From: Deltaproteobacteria bacterium
GTDB taxonomy: Bacteria; Desulfobacterota; GWC2-55-46
Direction of reading: 5' to 3'
NCBI GenBank assembly: GCA_020846435.1
Contig: JADLDY010000037.1
Span: 1 to 64,000 of the forward strand
DNA: 64,000 nt
Position numbers and translations under genes: made by a program. A model generated the notes under the pieces. That model ran no database searches. It had not been told where the DNA came from and saw only the letters and a program-made list of their open reading frames with translations. Positions 34,172 through 42,299 of this stretch are shown piece after piece (position 1 is the stretch's first letter; every line of letters starts with the position of its first letter).

Positions 34172-34224
34172 GAGAGTACCTCTGTTTTTTCCTAAATATA
34201 CAGAAGAGAATTTTTGCGGGCAAT

Positions 34225-34258
34225 AAAAAAAGGGAGGGCCGGACGGCCCTCCCTTTTT
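34225..34258 (-). terminator. Terminator of the cytochrome-porin gene
   Basis: A 9-bp stem GGGAGGGCC/GGCCCTCCC (34232-34253) has T runs on both strands. On the - strand it follows the stop of the cytochrome-porin gene by ~20 bp. Confidence 0.9.
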
Positions 34259-34275
34259 AAGAGCGTCAGCCTCTT

Positions 34276-35520
34276 TTAGAAGGCCGCGAATATCTGGGCG
34301 GTGTGGAGCTGGTCGCCGTTTGCCGGGTCTGGGTCAAAGGCGTCTCCGCCGTGGAAGGAGGAGTTCCAGACCAGGTTCACGTTCTGCGTGAGCTGGTAGT
34401 TCGCGCCAAGCGTGAAGGCTGTCTGCGAGCCGGCGGCGGTGTTGCCGTTCATGCCGGCCGAAGCGCTTGAGCCGGCCGCGTTGCCGGTAAGGTATCCGGC
34501 GGCGAGAGTGAGCCTGTTGGGTATGACGCCCACTTCAACCAGAAGTCCGAACGCGTCGGTGTCATCGGTAAGGCTGCCGTTGAACAGGTTCGCTGCCTCG
34601 CCAGCGTCGCTCTTGCCTGCCTTGCCGTAGCTGACGTAAACGCCTACGGGGAAGGCGGCTACCATGCCCTGTGCCTGCGCGTCAATGGCCCATAGGTCGG
34701 CCTTGGTGTAGGCGCTAGACATCTTGCCTGTGCCGCCCCACCACTGCAAGCCAACTCCGAGGTCCCATCCGGCGTAGGTCGGGGTGAAGGCGAGCCTTGC
34801 GTAATGGAGGTACGGGCCGGCGTCGGTGTCTCCGTGGTTGTTGGACCACATCGTGTAGTTCGCGTGGTAAAGGTCCCTGTGCACGACAAAGGCAATACCT
34901 GTCGCGGATACGTCACTGCCGAGGAACTGCTGTGCCGAGATCTGCTCCCTGTGCTCTATGGGGCGGTCTATCCTGAGTGCGCCGGTGTTGAAGAGCTCGT
35001 AACCGTACGCGGCTCCTGCCGCGTCAGTGCTGAAAGGTATCACGGACAGCTTGGTGTCATTGGCTATCGTGTAGGTGAAAGGCATTTTGAAAGAGGTGAA
35101 ACGGCTGTCTCCATCCTTCAGGGACGCTTCGAGCAGGAAGCCGACATGCTCTCCGGCGCGGCCGCCAATGAGGAGGGCCGCTTCGTCAGGGAACTGGAAC
35201 TCGCCCTTGTTGGTGCCGGTCTCGACTGCCCCGTCCGTCTTCTGGAACCTGACCTTGGTGATGAGAGAGGCGTTGAGGGTCGAAGGCATGGAGAGGAAGT
35301 CGCCTTCTATGAGGCTCTGGCCGCCTACCATTGTGTAACCGCCCGCCTTGAAGGCCCGGCCAAACGAGTTAAGGGTCGGGAAGTGTTGAAAATGGCAGGT
35401 GTTGCAGGCCATTCCGGTCTGTCTCGCGAAAGCCGGGACAGCCGAGGCCTCCTGCGGCACGTAGAGCGAGAGCGCGAACAGGAAAAGCGCGGCTACTGCG
35501 ACGAACATTTTTGTTCTCAT
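34276..35520 (-). CDS. Cyc2-like outer-membrane monoheme cytochrome-porin fusion
   Basis: A 414-residue secreted protein. A signal peptide (MRTKMFVAVAALFLFALSLYVPQEASA) is followed by a single heme c motif in FARQTGMACNTCHFQHFPTL, then NSFGRAFKAGGYTM, and then a ~350-residue porin-like barrel ending in Phe (HTAQIFAAF). One N-terminal CxxCH with this flanking sequence, fused to a barrel, is the layout of Cyc2, the outer-membrane cytochrome linked to Fe(II) oxidation. Related fused cytochrome-porins without proven iron oxidation also exist, so the substrate is not certain. ATG at 35520 has a ggagg site at 8 nt; the upstream TTG is disfavoured. The gene is monocistronic by its terminator. Confidence 0.78.
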   Translation of the reverse strand: MRTKMFVAVAALFLFALSLYVPQEASAVPAFARQTGMACNTCHFQHFPTLNSFGRAFKAGGYTMVGGQSLIEGDFLSMPSTLNASLITKVRFQKTDGAVETGTNKGEFQFPDEAALLIGGRAGEHVGFLLEASLKDGDSRFTSFKMPFTYTIANDTKLSVIPFSTDAAGAAYGYELFNTGALRIDRPIEHREQISAQQFLGSDVSATGIAFVVHRDLYHANYTMWSNNHGDTDAGPYLHYARLAFTPTYAGWDLGVGLQWWGGTGKMSSAYTKADLWAIDAQAQGMVAAFPVGVYVSYGKAGKSDAGEAANLFNGSLTDDTDAFGLLVEVGVIPNRLTLAAGYLTGNAAGSSASAGMNGNTAAGSQTAFTLGANYQLTQNVNLVWNSSFHGGDAFDPDPANGDQLHTAQIFAAF

Positions 35521-35762
35521 CAAATAAACCTCCTTTGGAATGGGTATCTATGTCTGAATAACGCAGGGATGAGACTCTGGACGCATTCTGGCAGGGCCGC
35601 GAATGGCAGCCACGCCTCTGTCAGAAAAGAATTTTTCAAGATTATATCAATAGTTTCACAATTGTCAAGGAACCGGTAATCTCTGGCGCGTCTTTGACGC
35701 CTGATTCAGGCAGCCGCGTTAATATGCTGCCAGCAGTTTGATAATATGAATATCGGCAACGA

Positions 35763-35791
35763 TTGACAGGGCCTTGAATATTTGATAATTT
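35763..35791 (+). promoter_or_regulatory. Sigma70 promoter for tRNA-Leu
   Basis: TTGACA (35763-35768), a 17-bp spacer and TAATTT (35786-35791) lie 33 bp before the tRNA. The rest of the ~300-bp gap from 35521 holds only the divergent cytochrome gene leader; I see no other element in it. Confidence 0.65.
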
Positions 35792-35824
35792 TTTATTGTA
35801 TTTCAGCCTTTCACACTCCCACAG

Positions 35825-35911
35825 GCCCGAGTGGCGGAATTGGCAGACGCACGGGACTTAAAATCCCGAGGTGGCAACACCGTGCCGGTTCGACCCCGGC
35901 CTCGGGCACCA
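35825..35911 (+). tRNA. tRNA-Leu (anticodon UAA)
   Basis: An 87-nt tRNA including encoded CCA. The acceptor stem is GCCCGAG/CTCGGGC, the D-arm tggcggaattggcaga, the anticodon loop ACTTAAAAT (anticodon TAA) between cggga and tcccg, then a long variable arm as expected for class II tRNA-Leu, and the T-arm ccggTTCGAccccgg. Confidence 0.97.
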
Positions 35912-36027
35912 GTTAAAAACCACACGATTAGAGCGTTTTACTGATCACAATTCAACTGGTCTGCCTGAGCGGGAAGCATGCGCTCGCGGACTGGTAAAAA
36001 AACATATGGAAGGACTTTCATAGACTT

Positions 36028-36771
36028 ATGCACGGTTATAGATGGCAGTTGATAACAGGGGCGGCGCTCCTGACGCTTTCGGCTTTCATGTACCTTGTCC
36101 ATTACGCGCTGTTCAGGGATTCGCACCACATATTTTCGTATCTTATAACTGACCTTGCTTTCCTGCCCGTGGAAGTCTTTCTGGTCACCATGGTGATTCA
36201 TCAGTTGTTCTCGCGGATGGAAGCAAAAGCCAGGCTTGAGAAGCTGAACATGCTCATCGGCGTCTTTTTCAGCGAGATAGGCGCCTCTTTGCTGGCCCGT
36301 CTGTCGGCAGGCGACCCGGACGCTCAAAAAGTGCGCGTTGAGCTTGCCGGGGCCCATCACAAGACTGACGCCGAGTTCCGTAATATCTGCAAACGCTTTT
36401 CTACTCGTGAGTATGCGACGGAGATGAACAGGGAAGAGCCCGAAGAGCTCAAGGTCCTGCTTGCCAGCGGGAGAGGCCTTTTCGTGCAATTGATGGAGAA
36501 CCCTACGCTTCTGGAGCATGAGTCCTTCACCGACCTTTTGATGGCGGTAGCCCACCTCTCGGAGGAGCTGTCACACAGGGTTAATATCAAAGAGCTTCCG
36601 GAAGCCGACCTCAAACACCTGAACGGCGACATAAAGAGGGTCTACTGCGCGCTCGCGCCGGAGTGGTTTTCCTACATGAAGCACCTGAAATCCAGTTACC
36701 CGTTCCTGTTCTCGCTGGCGATAAGGACAAACCCTTTTGACTCGAATGCCTCCGCCGTGGTGAAGGAGTGA
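36028..36771 (+). CDS. Membrane protein of unknown function with two N-terminal helices
   Basis: A 247-residue protein that I do not recognise. Two predicted transmembrane helices are at about 8-30 (WQLITGAALLTLSAFMYLVHYAL) and 38-62 (IFSYLITDLAFLPVEVFLVTMVIHQLF). They are followed by a charged cytoplasmic helical domain of ~180 residues without known catalytic motifs. The arrangement with a short loop between the helices resembles the small conserved inner-membrane proteins common in Geobacter-like genomes. It lies 116 bp after tRNA-Leu on the same strand. Confidence 0.7.
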   Translation: MHGYRWQLITGAALLTLSAFMYLVHYALFRDSHHIFSYLITDLAFLPVEVFLVTMVIHQLFSRMEAKARLEKLNMLIGVFFSEIGASLLARLSAGDPDAQKVRVELAGAHHKTDAEFRNICKRFSTREYATEMNREEPEELKVLLASGRGLFVQLMENPTLLEHESFTDLLMAVAHLSEELSHRVNIKELPEADLKHLNGDIKRVYCALAPEWFSYMKHLKSSYPFLFSLAIRTNPFDSNASAVVKE

Positions 36772-37077
36772 CGGGTTTCAAAGGCATGTAACGGATCGTG
36801 CCCAGACCGTGCCTGTGAGCCTGTGCTGACTTCACAGGGTCTAATGGTCGTTTGCAATCCCGTAAAAAAAGATATATTGGAATAACGAGGGCTTAAAGGC
36901 AGAACCAGGATTACCGAAAGGCGCTGAGGCCTGGCGCCAGCTTTCAAACCCGGTATAATGATTGCCGATATCCAGGCATTCATCTTGTTCTAATCTTTGA
37001 TAGAGTATACATATCTTGTGTTTTTATTATAAACATTCATCCTTTCGCGTCCGATAAGAACCGCAGGAGGGTTCACC
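36772..37077. other. Intergenic region without recognised gene
   Basis: A 306-bp gap between two membrane-protein genes. It contains no credible ORF. An AT-rich stretch near 37000-37045 may hold the promoter of the PsiE-like gene, but I could not find a convincing -10/-35 pair. A strong aggaggg ribosome site lies just before 37078. Confidence 0.4.
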
Positions 37078-37518
37078 ATGGAAGACAGGAAACACGGCGG
37101 ATCAGTTTTTTTAAAGAGGCTCAACACGGTCTTCAGGGTCGCTGATTACGGCATCCTCATAATCGTGGCATTCGGACTTATTTACCTGGCCGGGCAGTTG
37201 ATATTCGACGCAATGTACGACGCCATCTTCCTGTGGACGCAGCATACCGTGCCGCACCTCCTGAGCGAGATGCTCTTCGCGCTCATCATCATGGAGCTCT
37301 TCAAGCAGGTCAGGAACCTCATCAACCAGCATAAGTTCTCCCTTAACCCGTTCTTCTACATAGGTTTCATCGCGAGCGTCAGGGGGTTGCTCCTTACCCA
37401 GATGTCGAGCACGATGGGAGATGTCGAAGTCTACCAGGGCATGATGCAGATGGGGGTTTACGGAGGGCTTATCCTTATCATGATCCTCTGCTACGTCCTG
37501 TACAACAAGTACGCCTGA
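37078..37518 (+). CDS. PsiE-family inner-membrane protein
   Basis: A 146-residue protein with four predicted helices, for example YGILIIVAFGLIYLAGQLIF and YGGLILIMILCYVLYNKYA. The loop HLLSEMLFALIIMELFKQVRNLINQHKFSLNPFFYIGFIASVRGLLL resembles the PsiE (phosphate-starvation-inducible E) family. The biochemical role of that family is unknown. The stop overlaps the first possible start of the cytochrome lipoprotein gene, so the two may be co-transcribed. Confidence 0.75.
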   Translation: MEDRKHGGSVFLKRLNTVFRVADYGILIIVAFGLIYLAGQLIFDAMYDAIFLWTQHTVPHLLSEMLFALIIMELFKQVRNLINQHKFSLNPFFYIGFIASVRGLLLTQMSSTMGDVEVYQGMMQMGVYGGLILIMILCYVLYNKYA

Positions 37519-37580
37519 TGAGGCTTGAGAGCGCCTTGAGAGCCCCGGGCGTTTCAGAGGCATGCAGCGTGAGATTTTCT

Positions 37581-37925
37581 ATGGGAAAAAACATACGGCA
37601 AAAAGCCGTTCACATTCAGAAGACGCGCCTGCTGAGAGCATCCGGCTTTCTGGCGTTCCTGTCTTTTTTCATCCTCCTTGCAACCGGCTGCGTGGAGCAG
37701 TCCATGCCCGAGCCAGGAGAGCCCCAGACCCATGTTTACGAGAGCAAGTGCGGCCTGTGTCACAAGCCGTTCCATCCCCTGGTGCACACAAGCGTAGGCT
37801 GGAAAAATGTGGTGGCCAGGATGGAGAAGAACGCCGCTGAGCAGGGCATGGTCCACTTCCTCAACGATGAGGAAAGGGGCACCATACTCGAGTACCTGAC
37901 CAGGCACTCGCGAAAGGGTTTTTGA
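37581..37925 (+). CDS. Monoheme c-type cytochrome lipoprotein
   Basis: A ~114-residue protein with an N-terminal membrane segment FLAFLSFFILLATGC, whose ATGC fits a lipobox, and one heme motif in YESKCGLCHKPFHPLVHTSVGWKNVVARM. A second Met near AAEQGMVHF may be the distal heme ligand. The C-terminal DEERGTILEYLTRH helix is typical of class I cytochrome c. I prefer the ATG at 37581; the open frame extends back to 37518. It probably carries electrons in the periplasm, anchored to a membrane. Confidence 0.8.
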   Translation: MGKNIRQKAVHIQKTRLLRASGFLAFLSFFILLATGCVEQSMPEPGEPQTHVYESKCGLCHKPFHPLVHTSVGWKNVVARMEKNAAEQGMVHFLNDEERGTILEYLTRHSRKGF

Positions 37926-38073
37926 CGCCTCCCCGTCTGGCGCGCTTTCACGCCATCCCGCGACTCCATTAGCCGCACCACTTGAGTCTTTCACTTCCGC
38001 CGGCGTTCAGAAAAAACTGGTTTGAAGCATGGTTGAAGCGTATAATTATTCTCCGAAAAAGGAGAAGTTATTA

Positions 38074-38889
38074 ATGGCTCATTTACACAGGGTCTGCCCG
38101 CTCTGCGGTACGGACAACAAAGTCAGGCCCGGGTCAAAGTACTCAAAAGGCGAATGGAAGATAAAGGAATGCAAGAACTGCTCTTTTGTCTATCTCGAGA
38201 ACCCGCCGCCGTATGCCGAGCTTGAGGAGAACTTCGCTTGGGAGAAGACCTTCGCTGAGGAGACCGCCTTCAGGCGCAAGAGAAACCCTCTTCTGTACTG
38301 GATAAGCACGAAGAACAAGGAGTTCAAGGGAAAGTACCTTAAACGGAACAAGCTCCGCGACCTCTTGAAGACGCTCTCGATAAGGGGCAGCGTCCTTGAG
38401 GTCGGCTGCGCCGGTGGCCATATTCTCAAAAGCCTCGGAGAGGGCTGCGTGCCGTTCGGCATAGAGATATCAAGACAGCTCGCCAGGGCCGCCGTGAAGG
38501 AGATCGCCGGGCGAGGCGGGGAGATAATCAACGCCAGCTCTCTTGACGGGCTTGCCAGGTTCGAGGAGGGAAGGTTCGACTGCGTGATAATGTCCGCCTT
38601 CCTCGAGCATGAGGTACACCCGAAAGAGGTATTGAAAGAAGCCCGCCGCGTATTGAAGCCGGGCGGCCGCCTCATAATCAAGGTGCCGAACTTCGGTTGT
38701 CTCAACAGGCGCGTAACAGGCAAAAACTGGTGCGGCTTCAGGTACCCTGACCATGTGAACTACTTCACGCCGTCAAGCCTCAGCGCCGTTCTGAAGGGCG
38801 CCGGTTTCTCAATCGAGAAGTTCTCCTTTTTCGACAGGCTCCCGACGAGCGACAACATGTGGCTCGTGGCCTCGAGGCCTGTAAGGTGA
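38074..38889 (+). CDS. SAM-dependent methyltransferase with N-terminal zinc ribbon
   Basis: A ~271-residue protein. Residues ~1-50 contain CPLCGTDN and CKNCSFVYLENPPP, a zinc ribbon typical of sugar or lipid C-methyltransferase-like proteins. The class I methyltransferase core has motif I VLEVGCAGGHILKSL and post-motifs CVIMSAFLEHEVHPKEVLKEARRVLKPGGRLIIKVPNF. The ATG at 38074 has an aaggag site 9 nt upstream; an ATG at 38029 is also in frame. The substrate is unknown; relatives act in polysaccharide or O-antigen pathways. The stop overlaps the rluE GTG start. Confidence 0.85.
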   Translation: MAHLHRVCPLCGTDNKVRPGSKYSKGEWKIKECKNCSFVYLENPPPYAELEENFAWEKTFAEETAFRRKRNPLLYWISTKNKEFKGKYLKRNKLRDLLKTLSIRGSVLEVGCAGGHILKSLGEGCVPFGIEISRQLARAAVKEIAGRGGEIINASSLDGLARFEEGRFDCVIMSAFLEHEVHPKEVLKEARRVLKPGGRLIIKVPNFGCLNRRVTGKNWCGFRYPDHVNYFTPSSLSAVLKGAGFSIEKFSFFDRLPTSDNMWLVASRPVR

Positions 38890-39473
38890 GAAAAGGGGCC
38901 TGTTCCGGCAGGGCCGCGCTATCCCCTGGTGCACGCCTCATACTCCTTAACAAGCCCTTTCAGGTTTTGTGCCAGTTCACCGACAAAGAGGGGAGGGCGA
39001 CCCTTGCCGATTATGTCGACGCGCCGGGCGTCTACGCGGCCGGCCGTCTCGATTATGACAGCGAAGGACTTGTCGCGCTCACTGACTCCGGCAGGTTGCA
39101 GCACCTCATCTCAGACCCTTCAAACAAGCTCCCCAAGACATACCTCGTGCAGGTGGAAGGAGTCCCTGATGAAGCCAGCCTCGATAAGCTCAGAAGAGGC
39201 GTTCTCCTCAAAGACGGCATGACAAGGCCCGCCATGGTAGAATTTCTCGGCCATGAGGTTGACATATGGCCGCGGAAGCCGCCGATACGTTTCAGGAAGA
39301 GCGTCGCTGACAGCTGGCTGAGGATGACAATAACAGAGGGAAAAAACAGGCAGGTGCGCCGCATGACAGCCGCTGTTGGGCATCCGGCTTTGAGGCTCAT
39401 AAGGGTAAGCATTGGCCAATGGGCGCTCGACGGCCTCAAGCCCGGCGAATGGAGAGACGTGCCGGTGGTTTAA
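38886..39473 (+). CDS. rluE: 23S rRNA pseudouridine synthase RluE-type
   Basis: A ~195-residue enzyme of the RsuA/RluE family lacking the S4 domain. Motifs are ILLNKPFQVLCQFTD, the catalytic Asp in AAGRLDYDSEGLVALTDSG, KTYLVQVEG and the ending TITEGKNRQVRRMTAAVGHPALRLIRVSIG. E. coli RluE modifies U2457 of 23S rRNA. The GTG at 38886 overlaps the methyltransferase stop by 4 bp (GTGA); an earlier GTG at 38859 is inside that gene. Confidence 0.93.
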   Translation: MRKGACSGRAALSPGARLILLNKPFQVLCQFTDKEGRATLADYVDAPGVYAAGRLDYDSEGLVALTDSGRLQHLISDPSNKLPKTYLVQVEGVPDEASLDKLRRGVLLKDGMTRPAMVEFLGHEVDIWPRKPPIRFRKSVADSWLRMTITEGKNRQVRRMTAAVGHPALRLIRVSIGQWALDGLKPGEWRDVPVV

Positions 39474-39485
39474 GAGGGCTCTCCT

Positions 39486-40319
39486 TTAGAGCGCTTTTTC
39501 GAATACAGGGCTTTCGTGCTTGAGCGTCACATAGCCCATCTTCGCGTCAGGGTCGTGCTCGAATATGAGTAGCCACTTTTCAGCCGCCGCCTGCGATAGG
39601 ATCTCTTTTTTGGCTTTGAGTGTCTCGAGCGGAAAGAGGTCATACCCCATGATGTACGGCAGGTGAAGGTGCGCGGTGGTAGGTATGATGTCGCCGAGGA
39701 ACACGGCTGTCCTGCCCTGGGAGCGGATGCTCACGAGCTGCATGTCCCTGTTGTGCCCCGAGGTCCTGAACACGGCTACCCCTTTGGCGACTTCGCCGTC
39801 GCCTTCAATGAACTCTATCTGCCCTGCGTCAAGGAGGGGGAGAAAGTCCTCGGGCCTGTAACTCGCCCTCGTCCTCTCGTTGGGGTTTGTGGCCGCCTCC
39901 CATTCCCCGCGTTGCACGATGTAGCGCGCGTTCGGGAACGCTGGCCTGAATACCCCGCCCTCTGACACTGTGTTGCCTCCGGCGTGGTCGAAGTGGAGGT
40001 GCGTGCAGATGACCGTGTCGATGTCTTTCGGGCTTACTCCAATCGTCGACAAAGAGAACGCGAGAGTCTCTCTTTTTTCTATGCCGTAGATGGAGTTGAA
40101 CTTCTCCGAGCCCTTGTCGCCTATGCCTGTGTCAACGAGTATGTTCCTCGAACCTGTCTGTATGAGGAGGGCGTTGATGCCGAGAGAGACCCTGTTGAGA
40201 GCATCCGGCGCGTTTTTTTTCTCCCAGATGGTGCGTGGCACGACCCCGAACATCGCGCCTCCGTCGAGCCTGAACGCGCCGTCGCTTACAGGGAAGATCT
40301 TCATCTTTCCGAAGTCCAT
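39486..40319 (-). CDS. MBL-fold metallohydrolase
   Basis: A 277-residue metallo-beta-lactamase-fold hydrolase. The metal motif is CTHLHFDHAGG (HxHxDH), with later ligands in TSGHNRDMQLVSI, LGDIIP and FEHDPDA. The domain start MDFGKMKIFPVSDGAFRLDGG and NALLIQTGSRNILVDTG recall lactonase (AHL/quorum-quenching) or glyoxalase II-like members; the substrate cannot be assigned. I chose the ATG at 40319 (gaggagga site); the open frame extends to 40577 without a reason to use it. It is divergent from pyk. Confidence 0.88.
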   Translation of the reverse strand: MDFGKMKIFPVSDGAFRLDGGAMFGVVPRTIWEKKNAPDALNRVSLGINALLIQTGSRNILVDTGIGDKGSEKFNSIYGIEKRETLAFSLSTIGVSPKDIDTVICTHLHFDHAGGNTVSEGGVFRPAFPNARYIVQRGEWEAATNPNERTRASYRPEDFLPLLDAGQIEFIEGDGEVAKGVAVFRTSGHNRDMQLVSIRSQGRTAVFLGDIIPTTAHLHLPYIMGYDLFPLETLKAKKEILSQAAAEKWLLIFEHDPDAKMGYVTLKHESPVFEKAL

Positions 40320-40503
40320 GGGTCCTCCTCGCGGCCCGGCAGCTGGTTGAGCGAGGGGCGCACTCCAATTAAAATGGCATTCCTGTTTTTTGTCAAGGGA
40401 GCCCTTGCCTGTTGACTCGGGCGGCCTGTAATGGGATGATACATCCCGGTCAGAGTTTTTGCAGTTCCCAACGCACACGACACTCCTGACGGAGCACGCG
40501 TCC

Positions 40504-41976
40504 ATGCCTGAAATCCCGCATAGAAAGACAAAGATAATAGCCACGATAGGCCCGGCCTCAGCCTCTCTTGAAGTCATAGAGGGGCTGATTCAAGCTGGCG
40601 CAAATGTATTGCGATTGAACCTCTCGCACGGCACGCGCGACGGACACGCGAAGGTAATCTCGAACATACGGGAGGCCGCAAGGAAGCTGGACGCGCCGGT
40701 CGCCATACTCCTCGACCTGCAGGGGCCGAAGATAAGGGTCGGCAGGCTCAAAACTCCGTCTGTCGAGCTCAAGGTAGGCCAGGAGATAATTATCACCGCG
40801 TCAGACCTTGACGGCGACGAGCGCACTATATCGACGACCTACGCCGATTTGTACAAGGACGTCAAGCCGGGTGACCGGATACTGATGGACGACGGCCTCA
40901 TAGAGGTAAAAGTCCTCGGCGTGGAGGGTGGGAACATAAGGTGCGTTGTAGTCTACGGCGGCCCGCTCAAGGAAAAAAAAGGCATGAACCTGCCGGGCGT
41001 CGGCGTGAGCGCGCCTTGCGTCTCAGAGAAGGACGCGGCTGACCTTGAGTTCGGCATCAATCAGGGCGTCGATTATGTCGCGCTCTCGTTCGTGAGGAGG
41101 CCGTCCGACATAACCGGCCTGCGCGAGCGCATAAGGGCAAAGGGCGCGGACATACCGGTCATCGCCAAGATAGAGAAGGCCGAGGCCATAGAGAACCTCG
41201 ACGCGATACTCGACGAGTCTGACGGCATAATGATTGCGAGGGGGGATCTCGGCGTGGAGCTCTCCACCGAGGCGATACCCGTCCTCCAGAAAAAGCTCAT
41301 AACAAAAGCCAACGAAGCGGGTAAGCTCGTCATTACCGCGACCCAGATGATGGAGTCGATGATAGAGAACCCGAGGCCCACGAGGGCGGAGGCCTCTGAT
41401 GTCGCCAACGCGGTATTCGACGGCACGGACGCCCTGATGCTCTCAGGCGAGACGGCCGTGGGCAAATACCCGGTGAAGGTCGTCGAGATAATGGTGCGCG
41501 TGACGCTGGAGGCTGAAGAGGCCGCGCTCGCGCAAAAGTACCCTGTCAGAAGAAAGAAGGGGCCTGCCGGGTCGTTCGCGCAGGCTGTCGCTTACGCGGC
41601 GAACGCCGCCTCTGTCGAGGTGAACCCGAAGGCGATAGTCGTATTCACCGAGACAGGCGAGACGGCAAGGCTCCTTTCAAAGCTCAGGCCCGTGACGCCT
41701 GTCGTCGCCTTTACTAACCAGCCGCTCACATGGCGCGCTCTCTCTTTAGTCTGGGGGGTCACGCCGTACATGGTCCAATTCGGAGAGCATACCGACGAGA
41801 TGATATGCAGGGGAGAGGCGGCGCTCCTTGACAACGGGCTTGCCGACTTCGGAGATACGATAATAGTCGTGTCGGGGACGAAGGTCGGCATGAGGGGCGC
41901 GACGAACATGATGAAGATAGACTGGATAGGGAGCGATGAGTGCAGGATTTATCTTAAGAGCGGAAGAACGCCATAG
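40504..41976 (+). CDS. pyk: Pyruvate kinase
   Basis: A ~490-residue glycolytic enzyme converting PEP and ADP to pyruvate and ATP. Motifs are KTKIIATIGPAS, LRLNLSHGTRDGH, the active-site IPVIAKIEKAEAIENLDAIL with its Lys, IMIARGDLGVEL and the signature TATQMMESMIENPRPTRAEASDVANAVFDGTDALMLSGETA. The C-terminal allosteric domain is present (AIVVFTETGETARLLSKLRP). ATG at 40504 is preferred over the TTG at 40459. Repeat A4 begins at the last base of its stop codon. Confidence 0.96.
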   Translation: MPEIPHRKTKIIATIGPASASLEVIEGLIQAGANVLRLNLSHGTRDGHAKVISNIREAARKLDAPVAILLDLQGPKIRVGRLKTPSVELKVGQEIIITASDLDGDERTISTTYADLYKDVKPGDRILMDDGLIEVKVLGVEGGNIRCVVVYGGPLKEKKGMNLPGVGVSAPCVSEKDAADLEFGINQGVDYVALSFVRRPSDITGLRERIRAKGADIPVIAKIEKAEAIENLDAILDESDGIMIARGDLGVELSTEAIPVLQKKLITKANEAGKLVITATQMMESMIENPRPTRAEASDVANAVFDGTDALMLSGETAVGKYPVKVVEIMVRVTLEAEEAALAQKYPVRRKKGPAGSFAQAVAYAANAASVEVNPKAIVVFTETGETARLLSKLRPVTPVVAFTNQPLTWRALSLVWGVTPYMVQFGEHTDEMICRGEAALLDNGLADFGDTIIVVSGTKVGMRGATNMMKIDWIGSDECRIYLKSGRTP

Positions 41977-42098
41977 CAGGTCGCTCAAAAAGTCCATCTG
42001 CTTTGTCATCTTCGTCGTTCGTCTTTGCGGCGTACAGGAAAGTACGCTTCATTCCTCGCTCCTCGATTCCTCGCATCTGGAGCTTTTTGAGCGACCTG
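41976..42098 (+). repeat. Dispersed repeat A, copy 4 (full-length, 123 bp)
   Basis: A complete copy with perfect 17-bp terminal inverted repeats: GCAGGTCGCTCAAAAAG at the left and its reverse complement at the right end. In between are CCATCTGCTTTGTC, TCGTCGTTCGTC and the GGCGTAC..AGTACGC palindrome, then CATTCCTCGC and CGCATCTGGAG. It starts on the last base of the pyk stop codon and precedes the shared terminator. It has no coding capacity. Confidence 0.85.
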
Positions 42099-42120
42099 CC
42101 TGACTTTAGTTTCAGGTAAT

Positions 42121-42154
42121 AAAAAAACGGCCCTGGAAACAGGGCCGTTTTTTT
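42121..42154 (+). terminator. Bidirectional intrinsic terminator between pyk and glgP
   Basis: Stem CGGCCCTG/CAGGGCCG (42128-42147), loop GAAA, with seven A before and seven T after. It is suited to end both convergent transcripts. Confidence 0.92.
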
Positions 42155-42178
42155 ATTGGTGAGATTCTGTTTTAATTT

Positions 42179-42265
42179 TCCCCCTTTTCTAAAGGGGGAG
42201 TAAGGGGGATTAACAAGCGGCGCTTGAAAATAATCTCCCCCCGCCCCTCTTTAGGAAAGAGGGGC
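42179..42265 (+). repeat. Dispersed repeat B, copy 3
   Basis: CCCCCTTTTCTAAAGGGGGA, then AGGGGGATTAACAAGCGGCG, then AATCTCCCCCCGCCCC and TCTTTAGGAAAGAGGGG. This is the best preserved copy, with two short palindromes flanking a ~30-bp core. Confidence 0.78.
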
Positions 42266-42274
42266 GTTTCGTAG

Positions 42275-42291
42275 GGTGCGCTGCGCGCACC
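42275..42291. repeat. GGTGCGC palindrome downstream of glgP
   Basis: Perfect 7-bp arms GGTGCGC and GCGCACC around TGC, 9 bp beyond the glgP stop on the - strand. It is REP-like in appearance; no T-run follows, so it is not a standard terminator. Confidence 0.5.
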
Positions 42292-42299
42292 AGTCAGTC

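Noticed and set aside
34804-35679. 291-codon ORF antisense to the cytochrome-porin gene
   Set aside because: It is a composition shadow: the opposite strand has a signal peptide, a heme motif and a barrel ending, while this frame has no recognisable domain.
42275-42291. GGTGCGC palindrome as terminator of glgP
   Set aside because: No T-run on the relevant strand; the stem at 42128-42147 is the better terminator.
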